Notes under the pieces: model-generated
Database searches by the model: none
Told to the model about the DNA's origin: nothing
Seen by the model: the letters and a program-made list of their open reading frames with translations, nothing else
Assembly (NCBI GenBank): GCA_030268105.1
Contig: BSDZ01000013.1
Coordinates: forward strand, 2,027,001 to 2,091,000
DNA from: Volvox africanus
Lineage: Eukaryota; Chlorophyta; Chlorophyceae; Chlamydomonadales; Volvocaceae
Direction of reading: 5' to 3'
DNA length: 64,000 nucleotides
Program-made: the position numbers and the translations under genes
Shown here: positions 12,764-24,302 of the stretch, one piece after another
Layout of the letters: every line of letters starts with the position of its first letter
Position numbering within the stretch: the first letter of the stretch is position 1

Positions 12764-12992
12764 GCAACGAGCTTGGCGTTTTGCGACGTCTGATGGGGTG
12801 TTGTTCGTGGGCACTTGGCTGGAGCAAAATTTTCACAGCATTGCAACCAGTCGGGTTGATCCGTAGACGGACTTGTGGACTTGATGGTGGTCTCATCCAT
12901 GGAGGCTTTAACTGAGTGCGTGAGCTTCACGAATAATCAGTGTTGGTCAGGTATTTCCGTTCATTCCGGATCCTGCCGCATAATTTGTTCAT

Positions 12993-13039
12993 GCGGGTCT
13001 TAAAGCCCGCCCTTTGAGAAGAAAATATCTTTTGTGTAA
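12993..13039 (+). terminator. RBCS3 3' UTR hairpin and TGTAA signal
   Basis: The hairpin gcgggtcttaaagcccgc is followed by TGTAA at 13035-13039, as after copies 2 and 4. Confidence 0.6.
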
Positions 13040-13234
13040 GCCACGCCGATATGTCTTGTGTCTCACATGATCATCCACTTCCCAGCAAGAGCAGTTTCGA
13101 TCCTGAAGTTACATACGAGTGGGAAGTATCTGGCGCTGTCATTAGAATCCCACAGCTTTTTTCCCCGAAACGAAAGATGTTGTCTTTGGGCGCTGAAGAC
13201 GTTCGCGTTTTCTTTAGTTGACTTGTAACTGGTA

Positions 13235-14404
13235 CCTTCGAGCCGGGAAAACGAATTCAGGCTGCCTGTTGTTGTTGATTATGTGCTATCATCCTTTCAA
13301 TGTTGTAAATGTTCGACAGGTGAATGTAGGCCGATGCAAAGTAGGTAATCTCGCATCATATTTAATGTATCCAAAGGTGTTGGAGCTCTACTTGTTGGCT
13401 GATACAATATGTGATAAATGAATACTGTTAGGCATGCCAAATGAATTATAGTCTGTCCCGCTCTCATTAATTGTTCTTACGAATGCCATCCGCCTCTCCA
13501 TGTCTATGGATCTCTACCGGGAAGTAGGTCAACCAATTGCAGCAAGGTCAGTGTAGCTAAACTTTTGCGTTTAAATTGGAGCTCAAAGAGCCGTTTTAAA
13601 ACGCTTGAAGGTAAAGAATTATGATGTGTTTTCATACATATGTAAAAGCCAGGGTGAGTTCGTTCTTGAGGGCGCAGCAGCATGCAAGCCAGGAGTCAGG
13701 AGTGAGCGTCTGACGTGCCCGCTTGTATTATTGCTGAGGTTCAACTGCGGTGCCCTTCCAGGGCAAGCGAGCTCAACTCCTGCATTCCGGTCCTTGGAAA
13801 GTAGCAGGGGGTTCAACTGGCCGGGGTTCATTCCCGTGATTTAGTGAAAGCCAGGGTGGGTGACACATATTGTATGACCCCTATTTTCATGGCACTCATC
13901 ACAGTTAGGGCGTTGACAAAGATAGATGTGGCTTTGTCCTGCCGCGTGGATTGTTATGATGCATCCCCATGGCATTACGGCCTTGGTGTCCCGGTCTAGT
14001 TATCGGTGCGTTCTTCCCTAAACCACCACAGACCCACTCCACAACCAAAGACATTCCCTCTCCTGAACAACCTGACTTATGCACATGCAAGTATATACTC
14101 TCCCGGGTACACTCCGCATAAATATTCCATTACTACACGATCTGCAAAGATGTGCAGCATCCGACTATGTCTGGTAACGACCACAAACGCATCAACCCCA
14201 AAGCTGTGACAAACAAACATTAAGTGCCAAGTGCCGGTTGCTTACAAAACGAACCAAAGAATTCGGAAGCCAGATGGAAGACTTCAGAGTGGACAGGTTA
14301 CAACTTACAGTCTAATAGATGCGATGCGGTGCATTCGGCTATCAGAACCGACGCCAGGCAATTATCATTTAACCGGCTATTAATGCTCAGGCTTGGCTCG
14401 AGCC
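13235..14404. other. Intergenic region, no gene seen
   Basis: Beyond the duplication boundary the sequence is of mixed composition with only short random open frames. The motif aaagccagggtg occurs near 13646 and again near 13847. No coding or RNA gene is supported. Confidence 0.45.
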
Positions 14405-15057
14405 AAGCGTAGCGTAATACAGTTCAATATGATAAAAGCTCGGTAAAAGCTTATGATCGGCCGTCTTCACACATATTATACTCACAATATCGATACACGA
14501 TACATATCACACCAAATTCTTGATCCGCAAGTATGATAAGCCCTAGCAGACGTATCACCGATATCCGCATGCAGTATATATTTCATTATCAAGCCTTCCC
14601 GGGATGTATGAAATGTGAATGACCGAATATCAATATTCGGTTGCAGCTTCACCACTGTGGTCGTCGCTACGATTGTATCTCACACCAACACGCTTATGCC
14701 GTGTAGACATGGTGTAAGACATCAATGTTAATCGGTAAGAGTCCAAGCACGCTTCTGCATGATTGTTCGGTGGTGCGTACACGAACTTGTCTTACCATGA
14801 TAACCACTACCAAAGTCGCACTTCTCACACCTATGCGTCGATCATCCCAGCATTCATGTAATAATATAGCAAATGTTATTAATTGACGACTTATGCCATT
14901 TTAATGCTGATAAATTATGTATGCCGGCTCGAACCGAACATTCGTTAGTTGACGCATTAATGATACAGCCGGCAACACAACACAAAATTATCATCTTGTC
15001 GGGTCGCATTAACGACAATCATGACGCATAGACGATAATCAAACCGAAATACAACAC
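14405..15057 (-). mobile_element. Ty3/gypsy-type LTR, inverted copy
   Basis: This AT-rich block is the reverse complement of 15548-16268 at roughly 70-75% identity by eye over several hundred bp. Shared blocks include atatcacacca, catcaagccttcccgg, gcttcaccac and taataatatagcaaat. Reading on the minus strand it starts with TGTTGTATT just beside the gypsy relic, as the partner does on the plus strand. I interpret the pair as diverged LTR copies in opposite orientation; they could instead be long terminal inverted repeats of a composite foldback element. Confidence 0.5.
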
Positions 15058-15061
15058 AGAG

Positions 15062-15250
15062 ACCCGATATACCACCGGGGAACAGGAGTTGTTGGCAGTC
15101 TTGCTTGGGAGAATGGTGTTGTTACCTCGAGGGACGGCCATTCACGCTGAAGACTGACCATAAAACCCATGATTACTTGGTTAAATGGACCAGGTATTCT
15201 AGGGAGCATAAACCTTGGGAACCAGCACGCAAATATGTTCTAGGGATTCA
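15062..15250 (+). pseudogene. Ty3/gypsy (chromovirus) pol relic: RNase H piece joined to chromodomain
   Basis: The frame RYTTGEQELLAVLL (15062 onward), then after a frameshift YLEGRPFTLKTDHKTH, matches the RNase H region of Ty3/gypsy polyproteins. It runs straight into DYLVKWTRYSREHKPWEPARKY, the core of an integrase-associated chromodomain. The integrase that normally lies between is absent, so an internal deletion of over 1 kb is inferred. It is followed by a purine-rich tract (about 15535-15550) and an LTR-like block, as expected at the 3' end of such an element. It cannot transpose on its own. Confidence 0.65.
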
Positions 15251-15547
15251 ACTGGTAATTTACTGCCATCTCTTAGGAATGAGCATTGTGTAGTATCAGC
15301 TTTAGAGAATAATTTTGTTAGAAACACCATAAGGATTACCTATGAAATTTTTTGTTCCGCTGTGTCCAGATCACGTAACTGCTGATCCTAATAATAATAA
15401 GTGTGTGGTAATAGACCATTCAGGAACTTTTCCTACTGCTAAAGTGAAGCCCATTTTGGAAGAGGCTCATTTGCGTGCCACTCAGTCTCAATGATCCTTG
15501 AAGTTGATGCTGCGTGATGCAGGGAGGATGCTGCAATGGGAGCGGGG

Positions 15548-16268
15548 GATAATTGTTGTATTACGGCTCATTTATCGTCAATGTGTCGGTCGATGCAACC
15601 TGACAAGACAATTGCTGACCTGTAATTGAATGCATTAAGATCATAAAATATATCTGTATATTATGCATTGATAAATATCCGAAATCGGTATCATACGCCT
15701 TGCTCTGCCAGCATAAGCGATATTGTGACAACTGACGGATGTACGGACCGAGCTTGCACACGCAGTTCAATAGCAATAATTGGCTTAATTCAATAATATT
15801 AATATTTGCTATATTATTACATCAATGCTTGCATGATTGATGCATAAGTGTGAGAAGTGCGAGTCAAGGTGTGGTTACTGTGAGAAGGGGTTACCGTGAG
15901 AAAGCAAGTTTTTGTATGCATCAGGGAATAATTATATAGGTGTACGCTTAGACTCACGTTGATTAATACTGACATCCACACCATGCTTATGAAGGTATAA
16001 GCGTGACAGTGTGAGATATGATTGTAGCGACGGCCATGGTGGTGAAGCTACACAAGCGAATATCATTATTTGGCCATTCAAACTGCATAAATGCCGGGAA
16101 GGCTTGATATTGACAACATAATGCATGCGAATTTCGGTGATATGTTTGTTAGGGTTTATCACACTTGCGGATTGGGGATCTGGTGTGATATGTACCACGC
16201 GCCGTGTGCGAGGACGGCCGGATAAGCTTTCTGCGAGCTCTAATCGGACAATCATCAATATTACTATA
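15548..16268 (+). mobile_element. Ty3/gypsy-type LTR, direct copy
   Basis: This AT-rich ~0.7-kb block begins TGTTGTATTACGG directly after a purine-rich tract and is mirrored, inverted, at 14405-15057. It ends abruptly at a copia pol reading frame. Boundaries are approximate because the two copies have diverged. Confidence 0.5.
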
Positions 16269-16273
16269 TTGAG

Positions 16274-18342
16274 ATGGAAATCAGGGAGGTAATTGCTGAG
16301 GTAGAGTCTGAGGATGACTCCATCTGGGATAACCCGTGGCGTAGGGAGAGATTTGTTGCGCTGAGTGCGGCAGTTGTTAAGGAGGTATCCATTCAGGACC
16401 CTTGGTGGCTGGACTCCGGTAGCAAATATCATATTACCGGGAACAGGCAGGTCCTACATAACTTCCGCCCTTTGCCCTCGGGGTTAAGGATCAACATCGA
16501 GGTGGGAAACGGGTGTGTTTTGCCTGCTGAGGGGTATGGGGATGTAGTCCCGACCCGTGCACCTGGAGTTACCATTGAACATGTGTTTTATGTGCCGGGT
16601 TTTAGGCACCACCTGGTATCGGTATCCAGCCTGACAGATAAGGGCTTTGATGTGATGTTCAACCAGTCGGAGGCTAGGATCACACACGGTGACGTCTCCA
16701 TTGTCGCCGCTCGCTGCAGCACTGGACTTTATAAGTTCATGTCAAGTGCATCTGAAGTTGCTACTGATTTTGCCTCCCCTGTTAAGCCCCCGGCTGCCCC
16801 TATATTCCTGGCGTCTGAGGCCAAATCGGCGTCGCTCTGGCATCGACGGCTTGGACATTTAGACCTTACCAACATGAAGAGGTTGGTGCAAGAGGGGATG
16901 GCGAAGGGTTTGGACGTCACTGCGAAGCAATTAAGAGGGTTTGAGGGTCGGAGGTGTGAGCCGTGCATTTTAGGCAAGCATGCTCGTGATCCCTTCCCTG
17001 CGTCTGAGCGTAAGACGCAGAAGGCCATGCATTTGCTGCATCTGGATGTGTGTGGGCCTTTGCCCCTGTCTTCATGTGGTCAAAAGTTTTTCGTGACCAT
17101 GCTTGATGATTACGCTGGAGCGTCGCTTGTGCAGGCACTTAAAGAAAAGTCTGATGTCCCTGATTTTGTGGAGAGAGCAGTTGCTATGCTGCAGGTGCAG
17201 AGTAATTGCACGCTGCAGTGTATCCGCATGGATGGCGGAGGCGAGTTTGTTAATCGCCAGGTTGAATCTTACTGTGTTTCGAAGGGTGTTTGTCACCAGC
17301 TGTCGGCGCCGTACACACCCCAGCAGAACGGCAAGGCTGAAAGGCTAAACCGTACCGTGCTGGATAAGGTGAAGGCCATGTTAGCTGAATCTGCTGTGCC
17401 GAAGGAGTATTGGCATGAGGCGCTAACAGTTGCAAATCTTGTGCGTAATCGCTCACCAGTTGCGGGGAAGTCTAAAACCCCGTATGAGCTGTTGACTGGT
17501 GTAGTGCCAGATGTTGCGTTGTTACGAGTGTTTGGCTGTGTTGCCTACGCGCATGTGCCTAAGAGTAAGCGCGACAAGCTTGATCCAAGGGCGCAGAAGG
17601 GCACATTCCTTGGGTATGAGCCCAACTACAAGGCGTATCGGATTCTGCTGGAAGACGGGCGTATACAGGTTACCCATCATGTTGCGTTCCTTGAGGATGA
17701 GTTTACCTTTGGTGGTCATATTCGGCCGGAGTCAGAGGTGTTTTGCGTTCAGGTTGGTCCATCAGTCCCTGCTGCTGGTGCCGCTGCGGGAAATGCAGGA
17801 CAGGCCGGTGGGGCTGGTGTAGTTGTTGCAGGTGTCCCTGTTGTTGCTCACGCTGCTGGTGCCCCCGCGGGAGATGCGGGTGAGGCAGGTATGGATGACG
17901 GTGAGGTCCCTCCTTTGGTGGACGATGATGATGAAGGGGAAGAGGAGGTGGAGGAAGAAGATAATAGCGAAGCAGAGTCGGAAGATGGTGACGGCAACGA
18001 TGACTCTGCTGGTGGTTCTGGAGCTAGCGGTTCTGGCTCAGCATCGGGACAGGAATCTAGTGGTGATACCGGGGACTCTAGGAGCCCGCATCCGACCCCT
18101 CCTCGTCCAGTTCGCCAAAGAAAGCCGCCCAGTTGAACTACGCCATGTTAACCATGGAACCGAAGATGGATGAGCCTAAGAGTCTGGAAGAGGCTCAGTC
18201 CCGTGTTGATTGGCCGCAGTGGAAGGCGGCAATGGATGATGAGATGGCGTCCCTTCACGAAAATCGCACGTGGGAGCTGGAGGCGGTTCCTATGAGTGCT
18301 CGGAAGATTGGTCTGGGATGGGTCGCGATTGACCCAACATGA
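16274..18342 (+). pseudogene. Ty1/copia retrotransposon pol (protease-integrase, truncated RT)
   Basis: A 620-residue frame (16274-18136) carries an aspartic protease motif WWLDSGS (Asp47), a GAG-pre-integrase zinc site (His190, His195, Cys228, Cys231) and a complete integrase triad Asp258, Asp320, Glu356 with the D-35-E spacing. An acidic Glu/Asp-rich linker follows. At about 18118-18136 the frame ends in a stop; a -1 shift opens the N-terminal reverse-transcriptase block (18133-18342) with DWPQWKAAMDDEM and TWELEAVP. That block ends after about 70 residues, so the catalytic RT, RNase H and gag are missing. The 5' end abuts a gypsy-type LTR. The long open frame suggests a fairly young insertion. 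It is a dead element inside the RBCS cluster. Confidence 0.9.
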
Positions 18343-19399
18343 GAGGTTGGTTTGTTTGGTTTGCTGCTCTAGATCCGCGTGGGAGCTTTCGAATGCTTCT
18401 GTTTTCTTTCGGTTACAAACGTTGTGCTTCGTCGAGACAGTTGAGTTTTGAACTTTGCGTTTTGCCTTTTGCGTGAATGTTTACGGACGTAGTTAAATAA
18501 GCGTCGTACTATTGTAGAGCGTACGGGAAGTCTGCCCGCGTGGGAGTGTTGTGATATTCGTTCAGACTTCTTCTGCCTTCCTAACGATTGGTATTCTCGG
18601 TGGAATCTAAGTCTTGCCTATTTAGGCTGTTTCTGTCATGAAGTTTCTGTCATGGTGTAAGACTGGCGTTTGGTCTTTTGACGCTGAGCCAGCAATCTTT
18701 TGCCTAATCAGTGCGTTCGACGATCTAAACGGAGGGTACGACACTTAAGTCTTTGACTATATATTTAGCGAGGTTCTCATACCTCATCAGCTGTTTGTAA
18801 CATCTATTGCTCGCCCAGACTTTGGAGTGTCTTTGTGGCTCGAGGCATAGTATCAGCTCGCTTGTCCAGCGTTGTGCTGAACTGGACCTTTCCTCAACTG
18901 TTGCGACGACAGATTTCACAACAGCCTCTACGGTCATTTGCGATACATAACTGCCGATACCTTTCAGCACTATTTTTTGTAAAACTGGTAAAAAAATACT
19001 ATCATAGGTAGATAAATTCATGCCGACTGAAAATTGTATAAGGTATAAAAATAAAGTATTTTCGTGATATTCTGAATTACGTTAAATAACGTTACGTTTG
19101 GCCCGATCCAAGCCTGAACATTGATACTTTTTGGAGCAGGTTAGATGATGATCGCCTGGAATCGGTTGTGATAGCCATCACTTCCGTAACTGGCCTACCT
19201 TTTTTGCTGAGCACCGCCTTTAAAATTAAAAGCTGAACAATAAGCCCTGCTTTTGACTGACATACCTCCTAGTTCTAAAACTTCTAACCCTTCCGATATT
19301 TCTTCCCACACTGTTTTATTATCGTCTAAGTGATCTCTTGACTGATCTACTCATCTCATATTCTGGACCTCATATTCTAGACCGTAAGTTGTAACCTTT
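18343..19399. other. Region after copia relic, no gene seen
   Basis: No coding region is supported. It may include copia 3' LTR or other transposon debris, but no matching LTR partner was found in the window to confirm this. Confidence 0.35.
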
Positions 19400-20030
19400 T
19401 CACTCCTGAAGTCTTCTGCTGCCCCTGAATCTCATCCTGATGCGTTTAGCTTGTTGCATGAGTGCATCGGGACTTGGCACTTCACGTTGAGACGTGCAGA
19501 TAAGTGCATGAGCAGTGAAGAGGGATACAACATCATGAAAGATGTCTGCAAACTCATCAATCAGGGCTTCAACCTCAGGGTCCGGTGGGCTCTGAGTGAT
19601 GGCAGCATTCAATTGCAACCAAGGCGTCACAAGCAAAGCCTGGGCCCCCATCTGAATCATTCAGATAGCTTCTTTTCGTCCCACTTGCTTGGATTTATCA
19701 TGCTGGCTCATAGCATAGCAACAGCAGCATAGTTAGCCACAGGCTCCGACTCAGTTGTACCCTCAACTGCATCGACACCTTTCAATGACTCAAGGGGTAC
19801 CTTGCAGACTAGGGTCCCTTTGCACAGGTGCAGGGTGCGTGCCTCTAGATGAATGCTAGCCCATACTGCCGCAGCATTGGAGACCCCAGTATATATGTTG
19901 CAGTGTCAGTGAGCTCACAAAACATATATAATTGGCTCGTAATGCGCAGAGGTCCTATGCACAGGTGTAGGGCGATCCGGCCTAAGATAGTTTCTTTACC
20001 CCCATCCTCCCCATTGTTTACCCCAAACAT
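19400..20030 (-). pseudogene. Ty3/gypsy-like pol relic (protease end to pre-RT linker)
   Basis: On the minus strand, 20030-19845 reads TATYILGSPMLRQYGLAF, like the C-terminal ILG-x-x-x-LR segment of a retroviral-type protease. 19660-19400 then reads DPEVEALIDEFADIFHDV, the conserved segment just before a gypsy reverse transcriptase. The two pieces are in the correct order but in different frames, so this is a decayed remnant. The assignment rests on short motifs only. Confidence 0.45.
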
Positions 20031-20478
20031 GCGACCACTCTGACGACTTTGGCGTCAGCCCCAATGCATTCACGTCTGTTGCCAAGGGCACTCGACCATG
20101 TTGTAGTTGAGAGCCGCAAAGGCCTCTCGAGATGCTGACAGGGTGCTTCTGCACTTCGATATTGTGCTGGTGTGAGGGCCGTACATGTTCGATTACTACA
20201 CACTGTCATGCACTATTGATGGCGTGACAATTCTGGTAAAAGAGCGGTTAGGAAACGACAGTTCCGACAGCTGCTGATTCGCGTGAATGACAGTTGGTCG
20301 TTGTTGGAGCCAAGAGCCGTACGTTTCAGTGATCTTTTGCTGTTACCTAATTCGAAGACTTCCCGTTGGAAGCGCTTCGCCTGGTCGATATAGACTGTTT
20401 GGAATTGAGCCATTGTAACAATAATATACAGACTCTTACAGTAGTTCACATTCCGCACATCTGCCCAGGCCGCCAATA

Positions 20479-20856
20479 GATCAGCCTAATAAAGGCACAA
20501 TCAGGACTGATCACCCTGATTAGCTGCCAATAGAACACCGCAACGGAGTTTGGAGGAGTAGGTGACTGCGCGGCGCGACGCCCCATCACCGACAGAGCTA
20601 GGAACAGGTAGAGCAGTCTCGCCTCAGGGCCGGGCTGTGAGGCCAGTGTCTAGTGTAGTTGCCCGAGCTACAGCTAGCACACTGCTGCGCCAGCCTCACA
20701 TACACCCTCACTACCAGGCGAGACTGCGCTACCTGTTCCTAGCTCTGTCGGTGATGGGGCGTCGCGCAGTCACCTTCTCCTCCAAACTCCGTTGCGGTGT
20801 TCTATTGGCAGCTAATCAGGGTGATCAGTCCTGATAGCGCCTTTATTAGGCTGATC
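20479..20856. mobile_element. 378-bp foldback element with ~145-bp inverted arms
   Basis: The left arm 20479-20624 and right arm 20716-20856 are near-perfect reverse complements, differing by a 5-nt indel and a few substitutions. They are separated by a 91-bp spacer. The ends are GATCAGCCTAATAAAGG and its complement. It has no coding capacity. No target-site duplication is evident. This is consistent with a MITE/foldback element or a hairpin-forming inverted duplication. Confidence 0.85.
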
Positions 20857-21432
20857 GCTGCACATGACAACACCACCTGTCATTGCCAAACCAATATCTC
20901 ATGATATGCAAACTAGAGCGAAATACCATGCAATTATTATAATGCATGCTTATCCTTTCACAGATATTATTATTTGCGTGCAAATGCATATGGAGTAATT
21001 GTCTCCTGCTAGATATCTTGTGACAACATGTGACAACAAGAGAATATCGCTCTGACATGGCTGGTGGCTTCTGGGGGCTAGTAACCCTCCTCTCTCCACT
21101 GTCCTGAGGAACAGCTACGATGACCCAAATTTTGCCACTGATCGTGCATAATATTGTAGACTTGTCGAAACTATTTATCTGAACGAAGAATGCGTCAATG
21201 CGCAAAGCATTCAGGTGACCCTGCTGCGTGCGCCTTCGACCCATAACATGATTGCAAGTTATTATATCACAACAACATTTGGATTTTATAGCTAATAGTT
21301 TCAAAGATCGAATATAGTTCTGGTGTTCTCTCCGGCTACGCAATGCAAATACACATAGGTTCCCCAACTGTGGTCAGGTAAATAGATCAAATTAATCGCA
21401 TACAGCGATACTTGGGAGCGGGTATCAACAGA
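20857..21432. other. Spacer before duplication copy B
   Basis: A 173-codon minus-strand open frame (20846-21367) runs through this AT-rich spacer and into the foldback element. It has no recognised motif and is not called as a gene. Confidence 0.35.
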
Positions 21433-22318
21433 TGACGATGCATGGCTACAACTTATTACAAAAGAAGGAAAGGCAGCCGAACCGCTTATGTAATAAAGCT
21501 ATTCTGGATCCAGAGCAACGCACAACTCCAACTCATTGCCTTGTTCGCGGATCTCGTTCCCACCCAGGCAGCAGGAAGCGAGGGACCTTTTCCAACAGCA
21601 TTTTGTAAAAGGAGTCAAGCAGCCAAAGCTGCGCAGGACTGGGAATTACGTAACGGCTCGAGGGACATAAATGCGCAAATGCTCATATTTTTCTGTTCTC
21701 CTCTGCTCTCCCTATCTAGGCAATGAAAAAACGGATGTGGGGATGGGGGATGTGGGATTTGAGGGGCTGTTGCACTCAAGCTCATGTACGCCTACGTCCG
21801 GCTATGCACACAGGGCAGCGGGACTGCGCTGGCGTTACAAGGGGGCTCCGTAGTCGCTGAAATCATGGGCATTGCATGGAAACCCAGAAGCCCGCCTTTA
21901 TTTAGCAGGGGCTTCCTCTTTCCGAAACGGCGTTAGCTTCCTTATCGTTCTGAATGCTGTGAGAGGACAAGTTCAACAACATGACCTTGCGTTAGCGGAA
22001 CGAGCGCTCACCGAAAAGGTTGCAAGGGCAGGGCTTCATCGCGATAATTCACATGTGGACGTCAAACGAATGGGATTCTTACTCAGACCATCATAGCATT
22101 GCTGACAAACGCTTATGCATCAATTTATTATGCCAGACGCCCTCCCATAGGGCCCTTCAGGGACGTACCTGACTAAGGGTGGAATTGCGCCGTACACTTT
22201 ATCACTGTACAGCCATCCTTTAGTAGAAAAGCAGCCGTTCAGTCTTTGCAAGTGTCATCAGAGGCAGGCACTTCCATATCCTACTTTGATCTTTGTTTTA
22301 AAACTCCATCCTCACAAA

Positions 22319-23446
22319 ATGGCCGCTCTTGTTGCTAAGTCGTCTGTTGCTGCAGCGGTGGTGCGTCCCCAGCGCAGCTGTGTGCGCCCGTGCGCCGCGC
22401 TGAAGCCGGCTTTGAAGGCTGCACCAGTGTCTGCCCCCTCTCAGGCCAACAAGATGATGGTCTGGACCCCGGTGAACAACAAGTGAGTTGCAGTCCGTGG
22501 ACGATTTCTTGGGACTACTTTGTCCTTGATACGATCTTCTTAGTCGATACCAGCTAATCTATGTGCTCCTTTTTACCTGTTCTTTTCTATTCCCTAAAGG
22601 ATGTTCGAGACCTTCTCCTACCTGCCGCCTCTGACCGACGAGCAGATCGCTGCTCAGGTCGACTACATTGTCGCCAACGGTGAGGCGTTCTTCACTATGT
22701 TACTATTGTATAAGCTTTCATGCGTTAGGAATTTGAGCGATTTCTTGTAGCTGAAGTTTGCTTCGTACGTTCCTCGACCGTTACTGTCCGCGTTTCAGAA
22801 TTGAGCATATTCTTGAATGATGATGATGATGATGATGATGTGATTGTTTTTAATTGGTATCTCAGGCTGGATTCCTTGCCTGGAGTTCTCCCCGGCCGAC
22901 AAGGCCTATGTGTCGAACGAGTCGGCCGTCCGCTTCGGCCCAGTCTCCTGCGTAAGTGGATGGATGTTTGTATGATGTTCTCTTCGGTTAGTGCGGTACA
23001 CTGGATTTTTCATGGGAAGCAGTGTTTCCGTGCGGTAGAAACCCTGGCCCTGTTTGTAGGGCGGTGTAAGTATGAATGGAGCGGAATTCCCTTTCTTTTT
23101 CTATAATTTTCCAGTAATGCTTGTCACCTAATATCGTTTTTTATAGAACAACTAGGGTTTTCCGATTTCATTCACCGACTCCTACTTTATTTTTCCTCTG
23201 CCCCATTCTCCCGCACAGCTGTACTACGACAACCGCTACTGGACCTTGTGGAAGCTGCCCATGTTCGGCTGCCGCGACCCGATGCAGGTGCTGCGCGAGA
23301 TCGTCGCCTGCACCAAGGCCTTCCCAGACGCCTACGTGCGCCTGGTGGCCTTCGACAACGTGAAGCAGGTGCAGATTATGGGCTTCCTGGTGCAGCGCCC
23401 CAAGAGCGCCCGGGACTGGCAGCCGGTGTCCAAGCGCTCCGTCTAA
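22319..23446 (+). CDS. RBCS: Rubisco small subunit, copy 4 (185 aa precursor)
   Basis: Exons are 22319-22482, 22600-22679, 22866-22951 and 23219-23446 (TAA). Every exon and intron matches copy 3, so transit peptide and mature subunit are identical. Because the duplicated block includes 886 bp of upstream DNA and ~470 bp downstream, the proximal promoter and poly(A) region are probably copied intact, and both genes are likely functional. It encodes the small subunit of chloroplast Rubisco. Confidence 0.96.
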
Positions 23447-23675
23447 GCAACGAGCTTGGCGTTTTGCGACGTCTGATGGGGTGTTGTTCGTGGGCACTTG
23501 GCTGGAGCAAAATTTTCACAGCATTGCAACCAGTCGGGTTGATCCGTAGACGGACTTGTGGACTTGATGGTGGTCTCATCCATGGAGGCTTTAACTGAGT
23601 GCGTGAGCTTCACGAATAATCAGTGTTGGTCAGGTATTTCCGTTCATTCCGGATCCTGCCGCATAATTTGTTCAT

Positions 23676-23722
23676 GCGGGTCTTAAAGCCCGCCCTTTGA
23701 GAAGAAAATATCTTTTGTGTAA
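23676..23722 (+). terminator. RBCS4 3' UTR hairpin and TGTAA signal
   Basis: Same GCGGG/CCCGC hairpin and TGTAA (23718-23722) as the other copies. Confidence 0.6.
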
Positions 23723-23917
23723 GCCACGCCGATATGTCTTGTGTCTCACATGATCATCCACTTCCCAGCAAGAGCAGTTTCGATCCTGAAGTTACATACG
23801 AGTGGGAAGTATCTGGCGCTGTCATTAGAATCCCACAGCTTTTTTCCCCGAAACGAAAGATGTTGTCTTTGGGCGCTGAAGACGTTCGCGTTTTCTTTAG
23901 TTGACTTGTAACTGGTA

Positions 23918-24302
23918 TTCTGTTTAGGAACGTATGTAAACCTAACATGATCTCATCTGGCATATCTTCGCCTTTGGAGCAGCTTAACAATAATTATTAA
24001 CCATATTTTAATAATCCTGAAATCCCGAGTGATCCAGTAAGATGTAAGATGTCTTCTGCTCCTATCTGCTTTTCCATGATTTTGGATCGTATAATAGAAC
24101 TTAAGTAAATGAGAGGTGGAAGATGACTGGGTACATGTCTTTAACTCACAGGCTAATATACTATGTTCTAAACTTATCTTTAGTAGATGAATTAACGTGA
24201 CCTACGTAAGGATGCCAACAATTCTCAAGTTGTGGAGCTGAATCTATAGCTATATTACGCATTCCTTAGTATTTCATACAGGTATATTGATAACATTGCG
24301 GC
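23918..24302. other. Short AT-rich intergenic region
   Basis: Nothing coding is recognised between the end of duplication copy B and the next gene. It presumably holds that gene's promoter. Confidence 0.4.

Larger units (their letters stand above)
10750..13234 (+). repeat. 2,485-bp direct duplication, copy A (contains RBCS3)
   Basis: This segment matches 21433-23917 with no indel, at a constant offset of 10,683. Two substitutions were noticed, at 11309 (G vs T) and 11323 (A vs G). Homology starts at the shared tgacgatgcat and ends at ggta, with unrelated sequence outside. The first ~890 bp, upstream of RBCS3, has two modest open frames (10759-11043 and 11189-11413) without recognised domains; the rest is the RBCS gene and its 3' flank. 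Confidence 0.95.
21433..23917 (+). repeat. 2,485-bp direct duplication, copy B (contains RBCS4)
   Basis: Second copy of 10750-13234, collinear without indels, with T at 21992 and G at 22006 as the only differences noticed. Flanks are unrelated to those of copy A, so the duplicated unit is sharply bounded. The copies are separated by ~8.2 kb of mostly transposon-derived DNA. Confidence 0.95.
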
